A stretch of 64,000 bases of DNA from Iodobacter violaceini (GCF_011601265.1 NZ_JAAOLX010000003.1:186001-250000); one strand, 5' to 3'; positions 25,988-36,355 are shown, counted from the first letter of the stretch. The notes: generated by a model not told the origin, from the sequence alone. Made by a program: numbers and translations.

Positions 25988-26728
25988 ATGGATAAAATCA
26001 GTATATTTGGCATTTTACTTGGCTTAACGGCGATAGTACTCGGGCAAATTTTAGAGGGCGGGCATGTGGCCTCCCTGATGCAAGCCACTGCTTTTATGAT
26101 TGTCACTGGCGGCACGCTGGGTGCGGTGATGCTGCAAACCAGGCAGGATCACTTTATTGCTGGCTTAAAAATGGTGCGCTGGGTTTTTCTTCCCCCTCAG
26201 CACGATTTCAAAAAACAACTGGGCGTATTGGTCAACTGGGGCCAGCAAGCCCGCCGTGGCGGCCTTTTAGCACTTGAAGCCTATGTTCAGAGCGAAAAAG
26301 ATCCTTTTGTAAAACGCGGGCTGCAAATGGTGGTTGATGGCGCAGAGCCTGAAGTTATTCGCCGCGCCTTAGAGCTGGATATCGATGTATTTGAAGACCG
26401 CGCCCGCTCTGCCGCCAAAATTTGGGAAGCCGCAGGCGGCTACTCACCTACGATCGGGATTATCGGCGCGGTGATGGGGCTGATCCATGTTATGGAAAAC
26501 CTTACCGACCCATCCAAACTGGGTGCAGGGATTGCCGTGGCTTTTGTCGCCACCATTTACGGCGTAGCCATGGCCAACCTGATTTTTCTGCCTGTTTCGC
26601 ATAAGCTAAAACAACATATCCAGACCGAAGTCAGGCGCCGCGAAATGCTGGTCGAAGGTTTGGTGACCATTGCCAATGGTGAAAACCCGCGGGTACTGGA
26701 AAACAAACTGGCCGGTTTTTTGTCTTAG
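25988..26728 (+). CDS. MotA/MotC-type flagellar stator protein
   Basis: 246 aa. MotA-type proteins form the pentameric ring of the stator that turns the flagellar rotor using ion flow. Seen: four transmembrane segments, the large cytoplasmic loop with RRGGLLALEAYVQSEKDPFVKRGLQMVVDG, and the C-terminal pair GYSPTIGIIGAVMGLIHVM and GAGIAVAFVATIYGVAMANL, matching MotA/PomA/MotC. It probably corresponds to MotC of the fleN-fliA-motCD locus of other proteobacteria. No MotB/MotD gene with an OmpA-like domain follows; the next gene is an acyltransferase. Confidence 0.92.
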   Translation: MDKISIFGILLGLTAIVLGQILEGGHVASLMQATAFMIVTGGTLGAVMLQTRQDHFIAGLKMVRWVFLPPQHDFKKQLGVLVNWGQQARRGGLLALEAYVQSEKDPFVKRGLQMVVDGAEPEVIRRALELDIDVFEDRARSAAKIWEAAGGYSPTIGIIGAVMGLIHVMENLTDPSKLGAGIAVAFVATIYGVAMANLIFLPVSHKLKQHIQTEVRRREMLVEGLVTIANGENPRVLENKLAGFLS

Positions 26729-26827
26729 CCACAAACAACAACTTTACAGCATCACTTAAATCAACAGGATTGGACTTCAGCTACACAAGAAAAACCTTAT
26801 TCGCAATTGCCCTGCGGAGACATCACC

Positions 26828-27574
26828 ATGCTTTGGTTTGCCAAATGGCTGCGCCTTACCCTTGCCTGGCTTGATCTCTGTGTCTTTACCCTGCTGATGC
26901 TCTTACTGGCACGCCTGCCTATGGCGCTTTTGTCAGCCTGGTACCCCTCATTATTTCAGGCATGGTGCCGCTGTTTTGTCCGGGCTCTGGGTGTAGAGCT
27001 TCGTTTACACCAGCACCATAAAAAACCGCTTCCACCCCAGTATATTTTAATTGCCAATCATCCTTCCGCCCTGGAAGACGTTGGCATTCCAGGCTTTTTT
27101 CCAGTCAGAAACCTCGCAAAAGAAGAGGTGCGTCACTGGTGGTTTGTCGGCAGAATCGCCGAAGCAGCCGGTACATTATTTGTTAAACGCGAAGAAAAAG
27201 ATGCCCGGCAGGCCGCCCTGCTCAATATGATTGCCGCCGTAAGAGCTGGGCATTCAATTGCGCTTTATCCTGAAGGCGGTTGCAAAGGCCGTCGTCTCTG
27301 GGATAAGTTTTTATATGGCGCATTTATCGTTTCTATCGAAACCAAGATCCCCATCCTGCCGGTATTTTTATATTACGAAGCGCAGGAAGCCTTTGAATGG
27401 GGCCCCAATACCACACTCATTCAAAAAATATGGCAAATCATGCGCTCACCCAATCATGTGGCGCATTACCACGTATTTGACCCGCTGGAAGCCAGCCAGT
27501 TTAAAGATAAAGACGATTACTCCAGCCAGACCTATGCGCTCTATTCAGGCTGGCAAAAACGTTTTCTTGAGTGA
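26828..27574 (+). CDS. PlsC-type lysophospholipid acyltransferase family protein
   Basis: 248 aa. PlsC-family enzymes transfer acyl chains to lysophospholipids or related acceptors at the inner membrane. Seen: one or two N-terminal hydrophobic helices, the catalytic HX4D motif as NHPSALEDVGIP, then FVKREEKDARQ and the glycerophosphate-binding YPEGGCKGRR. The ATG at 26828 has GGAG before it; an upstream ATG is 21 nt earlier. Substrate is uncertain, since the family also covers ornithine-lipid and lyso-ornithine acyltransferases. Between the motA-type gene and ftsK, it may be a single-gene unit. Confidence 0.85.
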   Translation: MLWFAKWLRLTLAWLDLCVFTLLMLLLARLPMALLSAWYPSLFQAWCRCFVRALGVELRLHQHHKKPLPPQYILIANHPSALEDVGIPGFFPVRNLAKEEVRHWWFVGRIAEAAGTLFVKREEKDARQAALLNMIAAVRAGHSIALYPEGGCKGRRLWDKFLYGAFIVSIETKIPILPVFLYYEAQEAFEWGPNTTLIQKIWQIMRSPNHVAHYHVFDPLEASQFKDKDDYSSQTYALYSGWQKRFLE

Positions 27575-27681
27575 TCCTTCGCAGCAATTGAATGGCTTAT
27601 TACCCAAATTAAACTGTCAACTGCTGTTTGCAGGATGTTGCCGCTATAATTAGTGGCATATTCATTGCAACCAAGCCAAAC

Positions 27682-30021
27682 ATGGCCATATTTCGTAAAA
27701 AAAACGTCGCGAATGTATCCAGCCGCGCCGCCTTGCCACCGCAGATCGCCATTCTTTTACGCGAATCATGGTGGTTTATTCTGGTCGTCTTGGTTATTTA
27801 CCTCGTCCTTGTCCTTTCTACCTACAGCCCTGGTGACCCTGGCTGGTCTCATAGCGCCACCCGGCCCGAAATCCATAATCGCGGCGGAGCAGTAGGTGCG
27901 TGGATTGCCGATATCCTGCTCTACTTATTTGGCTTTTCAGCATGGTGGTGGGTAGGCTTTTGCTTTGCCGCCATTTTATGGGGCTATCGCCGCATTGATC
28001 ATGTAAGTGATGGTGCCCGCCCTACGGTGCTCTTTGCCTGTATCGGCTTTCTGCTGATTATTCTGGCCAGCTCAAGCTTTGAAGCGCTGCGCTTACACAG
28101 TATCCATGCGGTATTGCCACAGGCCCCTGGTGGAATATTAGGTGTAACGCTGGGCAGCTGGCTTTACCTCAGCTTTGGCTTTTCTGGTGCAACGTTGTTT
28201 TTACTGGCCACTATCTGCATCGGCATTTCGCTATTCACCGGCTTATCCTGGCTGTATTTGATGGAAAATCTGGGAACCCTGATCGAGCTGAGCGCGCTGA
28301 AAGCAAAAGATGCCATTCAGGCATCACGCGATCGGAAAATTGGCCGTGAAGCCAAAGTACAGCGCAGCGAAAAGGTCACTTCAGAGAAAAAACGCTTTGA
28401 TGATAAGCCACCGGTCCGCATAGAAGCAGCCCATACCGAAGCACCTGCTATCGCCGCCAAACTCAGCAAAAAAGCGCAGGAAGAGCAGCAAAAGGCCGCG
28501 CAAGTGCCGCTGTTTAATGCTGAAGACTTACCAGTAATAGCCAGCAACCAGGCACTGCCACCGATCAAGCTGTTGACGGTAGCGCCACCCGCTAAAGAAA
28601 CAATCAGCAAAGACACGCTGGAATTCACATCAAGGCTGATTGAGAAAAAACTGGCCGACTTCAATGTAGAAGTCAAAGTCGTGGCGGCCTACCCTGGCCC
28701 TGTAATTACGCGTTACGAAATTGAGCCTGCGGTGGGCGTAAAAGGCTCGCAGATTGTTAATCTGATGAAGGATTTATCACGCGCGCTGGGCCTTGTTTCG
28801 ATTCGTGTGGTTGAAACCATTCCGGATAAAACCTGCATGGGGCTGGAGCTGCCCAACCCTACACGGCAAATCATTCGCCTGTCAGAGATTTTATCGTCCG
28901 AGCCCTATCACGCCATGAGCAGCAAGCTGACCATTGCGCTGGGTAAGGATATTACCGGCAAGCCAATTGTCACCGACCTGGGCAAGGCACCGCATATGCT
29001 GGTGGCAGGGACCACCGGCTCGGGTAAATCCGTGGGGGTCAATGCCATGATTCTCAGCCTGGTTTACAAGGCCACGGCAGACGAAGTGCGCTTTATTATG
29101 ATCGACCCGAAAATGCTCGAGCTATCGGTTTACGAAGGCATTCCGCACCTCCTGGCCCCTGTTGTGACTGACATGAAGCTGGCGGCCAATGCGCTGAACT
29201 GGTGTGTGGCCGAAATGGAAAAACGTTATCGCCTGATGAGTACCTTTGGCGTACGTAATTTAGCAGGCTTCAATCAAAAAGTGCGCGAAGCCGAGAAAGC
29301 CGGTAAACCGCTCACCAATCCCTTTACGCTAACACCGGAAGATCCTGAACGCCTTGAGCACCTGCCCTTTATTGTGGTGGTAGTCGATGAATTTGCCGAT
29401 CTGATTATGGTGGCAGGCAAAAAGATTGAAGAGCTGATCGCAAGGCTTGCGCAAAAAGCCCGTGCTGCGGGTATTCATTTGATTCTGGCCACCCAGCGCC
29501 CATCGGTGGATGTGATTACCGGCCTGATCAAGGCCAATATCCCTACCCGGCTTGCGTTTCAGGTATCGAGCAAGATCGACAGCCGCACCATTCTCGATCA
29601 AATGGGCGCAGAGGCCCTGCTGGGCCAGGGGGATATGTTGTTCCTGCCACCAGGCAGCGGCTATCCACTGCGCGTGCACGGTGCCTTTGTGGACGATAAC
29701 GAAGTGCATCAGGTGGTTGAAAACCTCAAGCAGCAGGGCGAACCCAACTACATTGATGGCATTTTAAATGGTGGCTTTGAAGCCGAGGCTGCAGCAAGCG
29801 GCGGCAATAGCGATGCGAACAACGAAAGCGATCCGCTTTACGACGAAGCTGTAGCCTTTGTGCTCAAAAGCCGCCGTGCATCCATCTCATCCGTGCAACG
29901 CCAGCTACGCATCGGTTACAACCGCGCTGCAAGGCTGATTGAGCAGATGGAAGCCGCAGGGCTGGTCAGTGGTATGGAAACCAATGGCAATCGCACTGTG
30001 CTGGCTCCTGCAAGCGAATAA
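27682..30021 (+). CDS. ftsK: DNA translocase FtsK
   Basis: 779 aa. FtsK couples cell division to chromosome segregation: it pumps DNA at the septum and activates XerCD at dif. Seen: four or so N-terminal transmembrane helices (about 1-190); a short charged linker; the motor with [21 protein letters not shown], Walker A GTTGSGKS at 443-450, [12 protein letters not shown] (Walker B) and [20 protein letters not shown]; and the C-terminal gamma winged-helix domain that reads KOPS ([20 protein letters not shown]). The linker is short compared with E. coli, as in many Betaproteobacteria. I prefer the ATG at 27682 to one 54 nt upstream. Confidence 0.95.
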   Translation: MAIFRKKNVANVSSRAALPPQIAILLRESWWFILVVLVIYLVLVLSTYSPGDPGWSHSATRPEIHNRGGAVGAWIADILLYLFGFSAWWWVGFCFAAILWGYRRIDHVSDGARPTVLFACIGFLLIILASSSFEALRLHSIHAVLPQAPGGILGVTLGSWLYLSFGFSGATLFLLATICIGISLFTGLSWLYLMENLGTLIELSALKAKDAIQASRDRKIGREAKVQRSEKVTSEKKRFDDKPPVRIEAAHTEAPAIAAKLSKKAQEEQQKAAQVPLFNAEDLPVIASNQALPPIKLLTVAPPAKETISKDTLEFTSRLIEKKLADFNVEVKVVAAYPGPVITRYEIEPAVGVKGSQIVNLMKDLSRALGLVSIRVVETIPDKTCMGLELPNPTRQIIRLSEILSSEPYHAMSSKLTIALGKDITGKPIVTDLGKAPHMLVAGTTGSGKSVGVNAMILSLVYKATADEVRFIMIDPKMLELSVYEGIPHLLAPVVTDMKLAANALNWCVAEMEKRYRLMSTFGVRNLAGFNQKVREAEKAGKPLTNPFTLTPEDPERLEHLPFIVVVVDEFADLIMVAGKKIEELIARLAQKARAAGIHLILATQRPSVDVITGLIKANIPTRLAFQVSSKIDSRTILDQMGAEALLGQGDMLFLPPGSGYPLRVHGAFVDDNEVHQVVENLKQQGEPNYIDGILNGGFEAEAAASGGNSDANNESDPLYDEAVAFVLKSRRASISSVQRQLRIGYNRAARLIEQMEAAGLVSGMETNGNRTVLAPASE

Positions 30022-30074
30022 GGCCATCACCGCCCCCGCCCTCAGTGCGGCGCAATAATGCCCGCCACAACAAG

Positions 30075-30106
30075 AGCCGCTTCTCCCTGGATAAGCGGCT
30101 TTTTTT
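30075..30106 (+). terminator. Rho-independent terminator of ftsK
   Basis: Perfect 8-bp stem AGCCGCTT/AAGCGGCT with a 10-nt loop, followed by seven Ts; 54 nt after the ftsK stop. Confidence 0.9.
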
Positions 30107-30347
30107 GCCCCCGCCAACAGGCATTTTTCTCAGTAAATAGAACAAGATGAAGCCAAAACCAGTGACATGGGAAAAAGCACGATTTTCAATGCCAAAATGC
30201 AAATTCAGGCCCCCTGATTTACGCGATTATTTTTGCATATTTACAAATAGCCCTCAAACCTGCCGCCAAGCCGCGCAAAGCCTAGCTGTAAGCGATAAAA
30301 CAGCAGCAAAAAAAATACAATTCCCTAAGGGTAAAGTGACATAGCTC

Positions 30348-30377
30348 TTGAAACGAAGCGGGGATCTATGCTATAAA
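30348..30377 (+). promoter_or_regulatory. Sigma-70 promoter of rpmB-rpmG
   Basis: A -35 box TTGAAA (30348-30353) and a -10 box TATAAA (30372-30377) with an 18-nt spacer lie about 42 nt upstream of the first ATG, the expected place for this ribosomal operon. Confidence 0.7.
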
Positions 30378-30412
30378 TCCGGTTTTTCTCAGAAGTCAGG
30401 GAATTACCCGCC

Positions 30413-30646
30413 ATGGCACGAGTATGTGAAGTCACCGGCAAGCGCCCAGTGACAGGGAACAATGTTTCCCACGCCAATAACAAGACTAAGCGTCGTTTTC
30501 TTCCAAATCTGCACAGCCGTCGTTTCTGGGTAGAAAGCGAAAACCGCTTCGTTCGTCTGCGTGTATCTAACGCAGCACTCCGTACTATCGATAAACTAGG
30601 CATCGAAGTCGTCCTCGCGGATCTCCGCGCTCGTGGCGAAGTTTGA
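30413..30646 (+). CDS. rpmB: 50S ribosomal protein L28
   Basis: 77 aa. L28 is a protein of the large ribosomal subunit. Seen: [20 protein letters not shown], the [11 protein letters not shown] block, and [16 protein letters not shown], all diagnostic for bacterial L28. It is followed by rpmG after 17 nt, the usual pair. It lacks the Cys-x-x-Cys zinc pair of the zinc-dependent form. Confidence 0.98.
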   Translation: MARVCEVTGKRPVTGNNVSHANNKTKRRFLPNLHSRRFWVESENRFVRLRVSNAALRTIDKLGIEVVLADLRARGEV

Positions 30647-30663
30647 GGCTGAGGTAAGAAATC

Positions 30664-30819
30664 ATGCGTGAAAAAATCAAGCTGGAATCCAGCGCAGGTA
30701 CTGGTCACTTTTACACAACGACCAAGAACAAGCGCACAATGCCAACAAAGCTGGAAATCAAGAAGTACGATCCCGTGGTTCGTAAACACGTGATCTACAA
30801 GGAAACCAAGCTGAAGTAA
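30664..30819 (+). CDS. rpmG: 50S ribosomal protein L33
   Basis: 51 aa, short and read directly from the sequence. L33 is a protein of the large ribosomal subunit. The translation starts [19 protein letters not shown] and contains [17 protein letters not shown], ending [10 protein letters not shown]. There are no cysteines at all, so this is the zinc-independent C-minus form, matching the zinc-sparing FolE2 elsewhere in the window. It is second in the rpmB-rpmG operon. Confidence 0.97.
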   Translation: MREKIKLESSAGTGHFYTTTKNKRTMPTKLEIKKYDPVVRKHVIYKETKLK

Positions 30820-30850
30820 TTCAGTTTTTGTACGGTGGCCTTCATACTCG

Positions 30851-30875
30851 AACCCTGCCCTTGGTGGGGTTTTTG
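30851..30875 (+). terminator. Terminator of rpmB-rpmG
   Basis: A 9-bp stem AACCCTGCC/GGTGGGGTT with two G-U pairs and a 3-nt loop is followed by a T-run. It lies 31 nt after the rpmG stop. Confidence 0.7.
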
Positions 30876-30890
30876 TATTTCCAGAGCATC

Positions 30891-30921
30891 AAAAAAAGCC
30901 AAACTCAGTTTGGCTTTTTTA
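30891..30921. terminator. Bidirectional terminator between rpmG and the LysR gene
   Basis: Perfect 8-bp stem AGCCAAAC/GTTTGGCT with TCA loop, A-run before and T-run after. It serves the convergent LysR gene and backs up the rpmG terminator. Confidence 0.88.
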
Positions 30922-30941
30922 TTTTAAAAATTTAAAAGTTA

Positions 30942-31829
30942 TCAGGGCAAATCCCACTCTGTTTTGAGTGAGCCCTTCAGCATCGCAATTAAGGGATCCT
31001 GCTCTCTGTCAGCCGAGTAAATAAACTGCAAGGGCACCCGTACTGCAATCTCCCCTCCCCGCCACAAGGCAATCGAGCCATCTGCGGCAAAGCGCTTTGC
31101 GGTGCGCTCAGCCAGAATCGCCACGCCCATTCCTGCTTTAACCAACTCGACAAGAGTTGCTTCTTCATCAAACTCGCCCACAATTTTTGGTGCGATATTC
31201 TGACTGCGCCACAGCTCCAGAGTGATTTCAGCCAGACTGGTAAATTGAGACAAGCCCAGCCAGGGTGCTTTACCCAGGGTTTTCCAATCCGCATTAGCCA
31301 GATCACCAGCCATGCCGGGGGGCAGCGCAACACAGAAACCTATTTCGGTCAGCTGCAAAGTTGTGACATTCTGATAGGGATTGCGCCCCAGATAAAAACC
31401 ACCGTCCAGCACCTTTTTGCGCACATCATTTAATACACTCACAGAAATACCATGCGTGGTTTGCGCCGAAATCAGCGGATATTTCTCGCGCAAATGAGCC
31501 AGCCAGGATCCTAAGCGCAGCCTCGCCGGTACGCCTATCGTACCAATTTTAACTTTTCCTTTAGGCTCTCCTGCCAGTGCTTTGGCGCGGTTTTGCATGC
31601 CTCTTGCCAGGGCAAGAATGTGCTCGGCATCGGGCTGCAGCAACTTACCCGCTTCGGTTAATTGCACGCCACCTGGGAAGCGCTCAAATAAAGGAAGACC
31701 AAACTCCTCTTCTAAAGCCTTGATTTGCGCCGTTACGGCAGGCTGAGAGAGATGAAGTAATTCTGCGGCCTGGGTTAAATGCCCCTGCTGTGCAACGGCA
31801 ATAAAAGTGCGGAGTTGGTAGATTTCCAT
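30942..31829 (-). CDS. LysR-family transcriptional regulator
   Basis: 295 aa. Seen: N-terminal winged helix-turn-helix with MEIYQLRTFIAVAQQGHLTQAAELLHLSQPA and TAQIKALEEEFG, then a periplasmic-binding-like effector domain. It is divergent from the DUF485-actP pair with 237 nt between start codons, so regulation of acetate or carboxylate transport is a reasonable guess. The intergenic space has a CCGGTAAAAATACCG near-palindrome at about 31870 that might be its site. The inducer is not known. Confidence 0.88.
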   Translation of the reverse strand: MEIYQLRTFIAVAQQGHLTQAAELLHLSQPAVTAQIKALEEEFGLPLFERFPGGVQLTEAGKLLQPDAEHILALARGMQNRAKALAGEPKGKVKIGTIGVPARLRLGSWLAHLREKYPLISAQTTHGISVSVLNDVRKKVLDGGFYLGRNPYQNVTTLQLTEIGFCVALPPGMAGDLANADWKTLGKAPWLGLSQFTSLAEITLELWRSQNIAPKIVGEFDEEATLVELVKAGMGVAILAERTAKRFAADGSIALWRGGEIAVRVPLQFIYSADREQDPLIAMLKGSLKTEWDLP

Positions 31830-32066
31830 GCGGAAAGTATGCTTAAAAACGCCTGACCTGTCAGCTTATTCCGGTAAAAATACCGTAGTCTGCCTGTATA
31901 AAATCCACAAAACAAAGTAAGCCCCAAGCAATACCAGTGCAATGCAACATCAGTTTTGCTGATTTTGTACATCAAAAATTGCAATTAGCATCAAAGGGTT
32001 GCTGTCGTTACATTATGTATCGGTTGTCCCTTCCGGGATCCACCTTGTTCAAGGAGGAGTCTAAGC

Positions 32067-32375
32067 ATGAGTGAAACTATCATCGACCGCATTCAGCAAA
32101 ATTCTAAATTTGCAGAATTAGTCCAGAAGAAAACCAGCCTCTCGTGGCTTTTATCATCAGTCATGCTGGTGATTTACTACGGCTTTATTCTGGTGATCGC
32201 ATTTTCCCCCAAGACACTTGGGATCCCGCTTTCTGCAGGCAGTGTCACCACCATCGGTATTCCGATTGGTATCCTGGTGATTTTATCGGCCTTTGTACTT
32301 ACCGGCATTTATGTACGCCGCGCCACTGAATTTGATCAGTTGACCCGTGAAATTATCGAGGAAGCAAAGCAATGA
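32067..32375 (+). CDS. DUF485 membrane protein (YjcH-like)
   Basis: 102 aa. DUF485 proteins are small inner-membrane proteins encoded just before acetate/monocarboxylate symporters. Seen: a polar N-terminus (about 1-25), then two transmembrane helices ([21 protein letters not shown] and [21 protein letters not shown]), and a charged C-terminus. The ribosome site AAGGAGGA is strong. The stop overlaps the actP start by 4 nt, as for E. coli yjcH-actP, and they are likely to be co-translated. Confidence 0.92.
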   Translation: MSETIIDRIQQNSKFAELVQKKTSLSWLLSSVMLVIYYGFILVIAFSPKTLGIPLSAGSVTTIGIPIGILVILSAFVLTGIYVRRATEFDQLTREIIEEAKQ

Positions 32376-34180
32376 TGCATAAACTGCAAAAGCAGCTGGG
32401 CTGCGGAGTATTGCTGGCCTTTGCCAGCTTGCCGGCATGGGCGTCTGGCAGTATTGACGGGCCGGTTACCAAGCAAGCAATGAACTGGCACGCCATCATT
32501 ATGTTTTTTCTGTTTGTGGCGTTTACGCTGGGTGTCACTTACTGGGCAGCCAGCCGCACCCGCTCTGCTAAAGACTTTTACTCTGCAGGCGGTGGCATTA
32601 CCGGGTTTCAAAATGGCTTAGCCATTGCGGGCGACTATATGTCGGCCGCATCATTTTTAGGGATTTCCGCTTTAGTATTTGATACTGGTTACGACGGGCT
32701 GATTTACTCGCTGGGCTTTTTGGTAGGCTGGCCTGTGATTACCTTCCTCGTAGCAGAGCGCCTGCGTAACTTAGGCAAATACACTTTTGCCGATGTGGCC
32801 TCTTATCGCCTGCAGCAAGGCCCGGTACGCACCTTTGCGGCCACCGGCACCCTGGTTGTGGTGGCGCTCTATCTGATTGCCCAGATGGTTGGTGCAGGTA
32901 AGCTGATTCAGCTGCTGTTTGGCATGAATTACAACACCGCCGTCATTATGGTTGGCATTCTGATGGTGATTTACGTCATTTTTGGCGGCATGCTGGCCAC
33001 CACATGGGTACAAATTATTAAAGCCGTGCTGCTCTTATCCGGCGCCAGCTTTATGGCCTTTATGGTGCTTAAACATGTGAACTTCAGTGTTGAAGGCATG
33101 TTTGCCCAGGCTGTCCACGTAAAAGAAGCCGGCGCGCAGCTTCTTGCCGTGAAAGCCACGGCAGCATCTGATGTAGCCGCACAAGCGGTAGCCAATCACT
33201 CACCCGATGCGGCTTCTTTACTTGAAAAAGCATCTGACGCAGCAAAAGCAGCAGCAAAAGCCGCCAAAAACATCATGGCACCCGGCGGCCTGGTTTCTAA
33301 CCCGATTGATGCGATCTCTCTTGGCCTTGCCCTGATGTTTGGTACAGCAGGCTTGCCGCACATTCTGATGCGCTTCTTTACCGTAAAAGATGCTCAGGCT
33401 GCGCGTAAATCCGTGTTTGTAGCCACAGGCTTTATTGGCTACTTCTATATCCTGACCTTCATTATCGGCTTTGGCGCGATTATGCTGGTGTCTACCGATC
33501 CATCGTATAAAGACGCAGCAGGCAAGCTGCTGGGTGGCTCTAATATGGCAGCGGTGCACCTTGCGCATGCTGTAGGCGGTGATTTATTCCTCGGATTTAT
33601 TTCAGCCGTAGCCTTTGCCACCATCCTGGCCGTTGTATCCGGCCTTACCCTTTCTGGCGCATCGGCGGTTTCACACGATCTTTATGCCAGTGTATGGCGT
33701 CATGGACGCGTGGATGAAGCCACAGAAATCCGTGTTTCTAAATATGCAACCGTGGCTTTGGGTGTGGTGGCCATCTTGCTGGGTATTATGTTCGAGAAGC
33801 AAAACATCGCCTTTATGGTGGGTCTGGCGTTCTCTATTGCCGCTTCGGCCAACTTCCCGGTTTTATTCTTGTCGATGTTCTGGAAAGGCTTAAGCACCCG
33901 CGGGGCAGTGATCGGCGGCTATTCCGGCCTGATCTGCGCCGTGGTATTGATTATTCTCGGGCCAGCCGTTTGGGTTGATACTCTGGGCCACGCTAAGGGC
34001 AGCGAATTATTCCCTTATAAAAACCCGGCTATTTTCTCAATGACTTTAGCGTTTCTCATGACATGGATTTTCTCTGTGACCGATAAGAGCGCACAGGCAG
34101 ATTCTGAACGTGCACAATTCCTGCCACAATTTATCCGCTCTATGACAGGGGTAGGTGCAGAAGGCGCATCTAAACATTAA
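32372..34180 (+). CDS. actP: Cation/acetate symporter ActP
   Basis: 602 aa member of the sodium:solute symporter family; ActP brings in acetate and related short carboxylates with Na+. Seen: a cleavable signal peptide (about 1-25, ASLPAWASG), about 13 transmembrane helices, [18 protein letters not shown] and [11 protein letters not shown] in the N-terminal half, and [16 protein letters not shown] in the middle. It is about 50 aa longer than E. coli ActP owing to an Ala/Lys-rich stretch at residues 250-300, between transmembrane segments. acs, the acetate-activating enzyme, lies at 46.7 kb rather than in this operon. Confidence 0.93.
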   Translation: MMHKLQKQLGCGVLLAFASLPAWASGSIDGPVTKQAMNWHAIIMFFLFVAFTLGVTYWAASRTRSAKDFYSAGGGITGFQNGLAIAGDYMSAASFLGISALVFDTGYDGLIYSLGFLVGWPVITFLVAERLRNLGKYTFADVASYRLQQGPVRTFAATGTLVVVALYLIAQMVGAGKLIQLLFGMNYNTAVIMVGILMVIYVIFGGMLATTWVQIIKAVLLLSGASFMAFMVLKHVNFSVEGMFAQAVHVKEAGAQLLAVKATAASDVAAQAVANHSPDAASLLEKASDAAKAAAKAAKNIMAPGGLVSNPIDAISLGLALMFGTAGLPHILMRFFTVKDAQAARKSVFVATGFIGYFYILTFIIGFGAIMLVSTDPSYKDAAGKLLGGSNMAAVHLAHAVGGDLFLGFISAVAFATILAVVSGLTLSGASAVSHDLYASVWRHGRVDEATEIRVSKYATVALGVVAILLGIMFEKQNIAFMVGLAFSIAASANFPVLFLSMFWKGLSTRGAVIGGYSGLICAVVLIILGPAVWVDTLGHAKGSELFPYKNPAIFSMTLAFLMTWIFSVTDKSAQADSERAQFLPQFIRSMTGVGAEGASKH

Positions 34181-34197
34181 GCATTAAGCAATCCGCC

Positions 34198-34230
34198 AAA
34201 ACGCCCTGTATTTATGCAGGGCGTTTTTTA
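34198..34230 (+). terminator. Rho-independent terminator of actP
   Basis: Perfect 8-bp stem ACGCCCTG/CAGGGCGT with an 8-nt loop, followed by six Ts, 20 nt after the actP stop. Confidence 0.9.
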
Positions 34231-34398
34231 TTGAAAATCACCACATATATAAGTAATCCAGAATGTATTAAAAAATATAAAGCACATTCATTTTTCATTT
34301 AGAATCAATTCAAATATCACAACTAAAACAATTAACTTTAACCCCTTTGTCATAATCAAATGGCACTATCCATTTAATTTTAATAAAAGGGTTATTCA

Positions 34399-36312
34399 AT
34401 GAAACGCAGCACAATCGCGCTGAGTATTGCGCTTAGCTCACTATTAGCCGCATGCAATAGCGACAGTACCGATACCACCACCAGCACAAACAACAAACCC
34501 TTTATAATCAGTGGCGTATTTCAAGACTCAGCAGTAGAAGGCCTGGAATACAGCACCACCAGCAACCCAGGCACGCAATACACCAAGGCCGATGGCTTTT
34601 ATTTATATCAGGTGGGTGACGAAATAACCTTTAAAATTGGCGGCGTGGTATTAGGTAAAGCCATTGCCACCGCTAAATTATCCCCGGCTGATTTAAGCGG
34701 TAGCTTTAACGATAAAGCCATTAATATCGCCCAATTATTGCAAACACTGGATAGCGATGGCGATCCGGCTAATGGCATTAAGCTTGAAGCAACCCAGCGC
34801 GATTTATTAAAATCATTAACAGAATCCAGCATCAAATTAGCCGCAAATGGCAATGAATTTGGCACAGAGCTGGCCAAGCTCGGCCTGAAGGTGCGGGACC
34901 GCAATTTGGCCAGCGAGCATTTTGAATCCACACTCGCCAGTCAGTTTGGCAAAGACAATACCAGCAAGGTAGGCGACATCAGCGTAACCAAGCATCAAAT
35001 TGTGGTCGATCCTAAATTTAATGTGGCCTATCCGGGCACATTAGCGGGCCTGAAAGCCACTTTCCCAAATGGTTTTCCATTTAGCATGGGCTCGGCGCTG
35101 GCTTTTAAAGAAAAAACCAAAGATGGCGCAATTGAATTTTATGTATTGAGCGATCGTGGCCCCAATGCCGATTCGCCAAACCTGGCTGATGGCAATATCA
35201 CAAAAGTATTCCCCGCCCCAGATTTCACGCCTAAATTTGGCGTAATGCGCTTAAAAGACGGCGTAGCCAGCCTTGTTTCAGTCACTGATATTTTAAATAC
35301 CGACGGCAGCAAAACCACAGGTCGCCCAACGGCTGCCAATGAAATCGGCTCCAGTAAAGAAGTGCCTCTGTCTGATACCCTGCAAACGCTCGCCACCGAT
35401 AAAAACGGCATCGATCCTGAAGGCATCGTGGTCGATAAAAATGGCGACTTGTGGATTTGCGATGAATACGGCCCCTTCCTGATCCGCATTGATCCTAAAA
35501 CCGGCAAGATTTTAGAAAAGCTTTATCCTGGTGCGGGTGGCCTGCCTGCAGTGCTGGCCAATCGCCAGGCAAACCGTGGCTTTGAAGGCATCGCCATTGC
35601 CCCTGCCAGCGGCAAAATCTACGCCGCAGTGCAAAGCAATTTAGAAATCAGCGACAGCAAAAATAATAAATCGACCAAGGCACTGTTTACGCGGATTGCC
35701 GAATACGACCCGGCCACCAAAGCCACCCGCATGTTTGCCTACCCGATTGACGCCAGCTATGGCAAAAGCAAAGAGCTGAAAATTGGCGACCTGCTGGCGA
35801 TTTCTGACACGCGCTTCCTGCTGATCGAACAAGGCATTCAAAAAGACGGCCTGATGCACCGCAGTGTTTATCTGATCGATATCAGCAACGCCACCGATCT
35901 GAGCGGCAAAACCTTGGGCGATAAGCGGGATCTGGAGTTTGGCGTGGCAGCCGATCTGGCTGGTATCCAGATGGTGAAACGCACCAAGCTGTTTGACTAC
36001 GACGCCCTTGCTGGCGGCTTTGGTTATCTGGCAGAGAAATCAGAAGGCTTAACCATGATCGACGGCAAAACCATCGCCATCGTGAATGACAATGACTTTG
36101 ATATCAAAGCCAGCCTGCAAGACGCCAAAGGCAAAACCGCCACCGATTGCGTGATCAGCAACGGCAAGCTAACTGGCTGCAAAATTGATAGCGCAGCGGC
36201 TGCAGCCGACGCGGTGAAATTTAATATCAGCCGCGGCGACCCAACTCAAGCGCCTTCACGCCTGTGGCTGTTTAAACTGCCGAAGGATATTAAGGAATAC
36301 AGCGTGAATTAA
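34399..36312 (+). CDS. Esterase-like/phytase-like lipoprotein
   Basis: 637 aa. It belongs to the esterase-like activity of phytase family, a beta-propeller group of exported proteins of mostly unproven activity. Seen: lipoprotein signal MKRSTIALSIALSSLLAAC with Cys19 acylated, a Thr/Ser-rich tether, an N-terminal region (about 30-190), and the propeller domain with YVLSDRGPNADSP, NGIDPEGIVVDKNGDLWICD, EYGPFLIRID, GFEGIAIAP and GFGYLAEKSEGLTMIDG. Both the DRGPN and DPEGI motifs are family landmarks. Its 3' end is copied as a broken fragment at 39903-40021. An A/T-rich leader precedes it. Confidence 0.82.
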   Translation: MKRSTIALSIALSSLLAACNSDSTDTTTSTNNKPFIISGVFQDSAVEGLEYSTTSNPGTQYTKADGFYLYQVGDEITFKIGGVVLGKAIATAKLSPADLSGSFNDKAINIAQLLQTLDSDGDPANGIKLEATQRDLLKSLTESSIKLAANGNEFGTELAKLGLKVRDRNLASEHFESTLASQFGKDNTSKVGDISVTKHQIVVDPKFNVAYPGTLAGLKATFPNGFPFSMGSALAFKEKTKDGAIEFYVLSDRGPNADSPNLADGNITKVFPAPDFTPKFGVMRLKDGVASLVSVTDILNTDGSKTTGRPTAANEIGSSKEVPLSDTLQTLATDKNGIDPEGIVVDKNGDLWICDEYGPFLIRIDPKTGKILEKLYPGAGGLPAVLANRQANRGFEGIAIAPASGKIYAAVQSNLEISDSKNNKSTKALFTRIAEYDPATKATRMFAYPIDASYGKSKELKIGDLLAISDTRFLLIEQGIQKDGLMHRSVYLIDISNATDLSGKTLGDKRDLEFGVAADLAGIQMVKRTKLFDYDALAGGFGYLAEKSEGLTMIDGKTIAIVNDNDFDIKASLQDAKGKTATDCVISNGKLTGCKIDSAAAAADAVKFNISRGDPTQAPSRLWLFKLPKDIKEYSVN

Positions 36313-36317
36313 ACATC

Positions 36318-36344
36318 ATACGGCGCATTCTCAATGCGCCGTAT
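36318..36344 (+). terminator. Long perfect hairpin after the phytase-like gene
   Basis: A perfect 12-bp stem ATACGGCGCATT/AATGCGCCGTAT with a 3-nt loop begins 6 nt past the stop. It lacks a T-run but is well placed to stop transcription or protect the 3' end. Confidence 0.55.
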
Positions 36345-36355
36345 CTACAGCCGGT

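Larger units (their letters stand above)
30022..30412. other. Intergenic region ftsK-rpmB
   Basis: 391 nt holding the ftsK terminator (30075-30106) and the rpmB promoter (30348-30377). A 65-codon open frame at 30147-30344 has no recognisable domain, unusual composition and no ribosome site, so I do not call it a gene. No RNA gene was recognised. Confidence 0.6.

Noticed and set aside
30147-30344. 65-codon open frame between ftsK and rpmB
   Set aside because: It overlaps the promoter region, has no ribosome site, and no family features.
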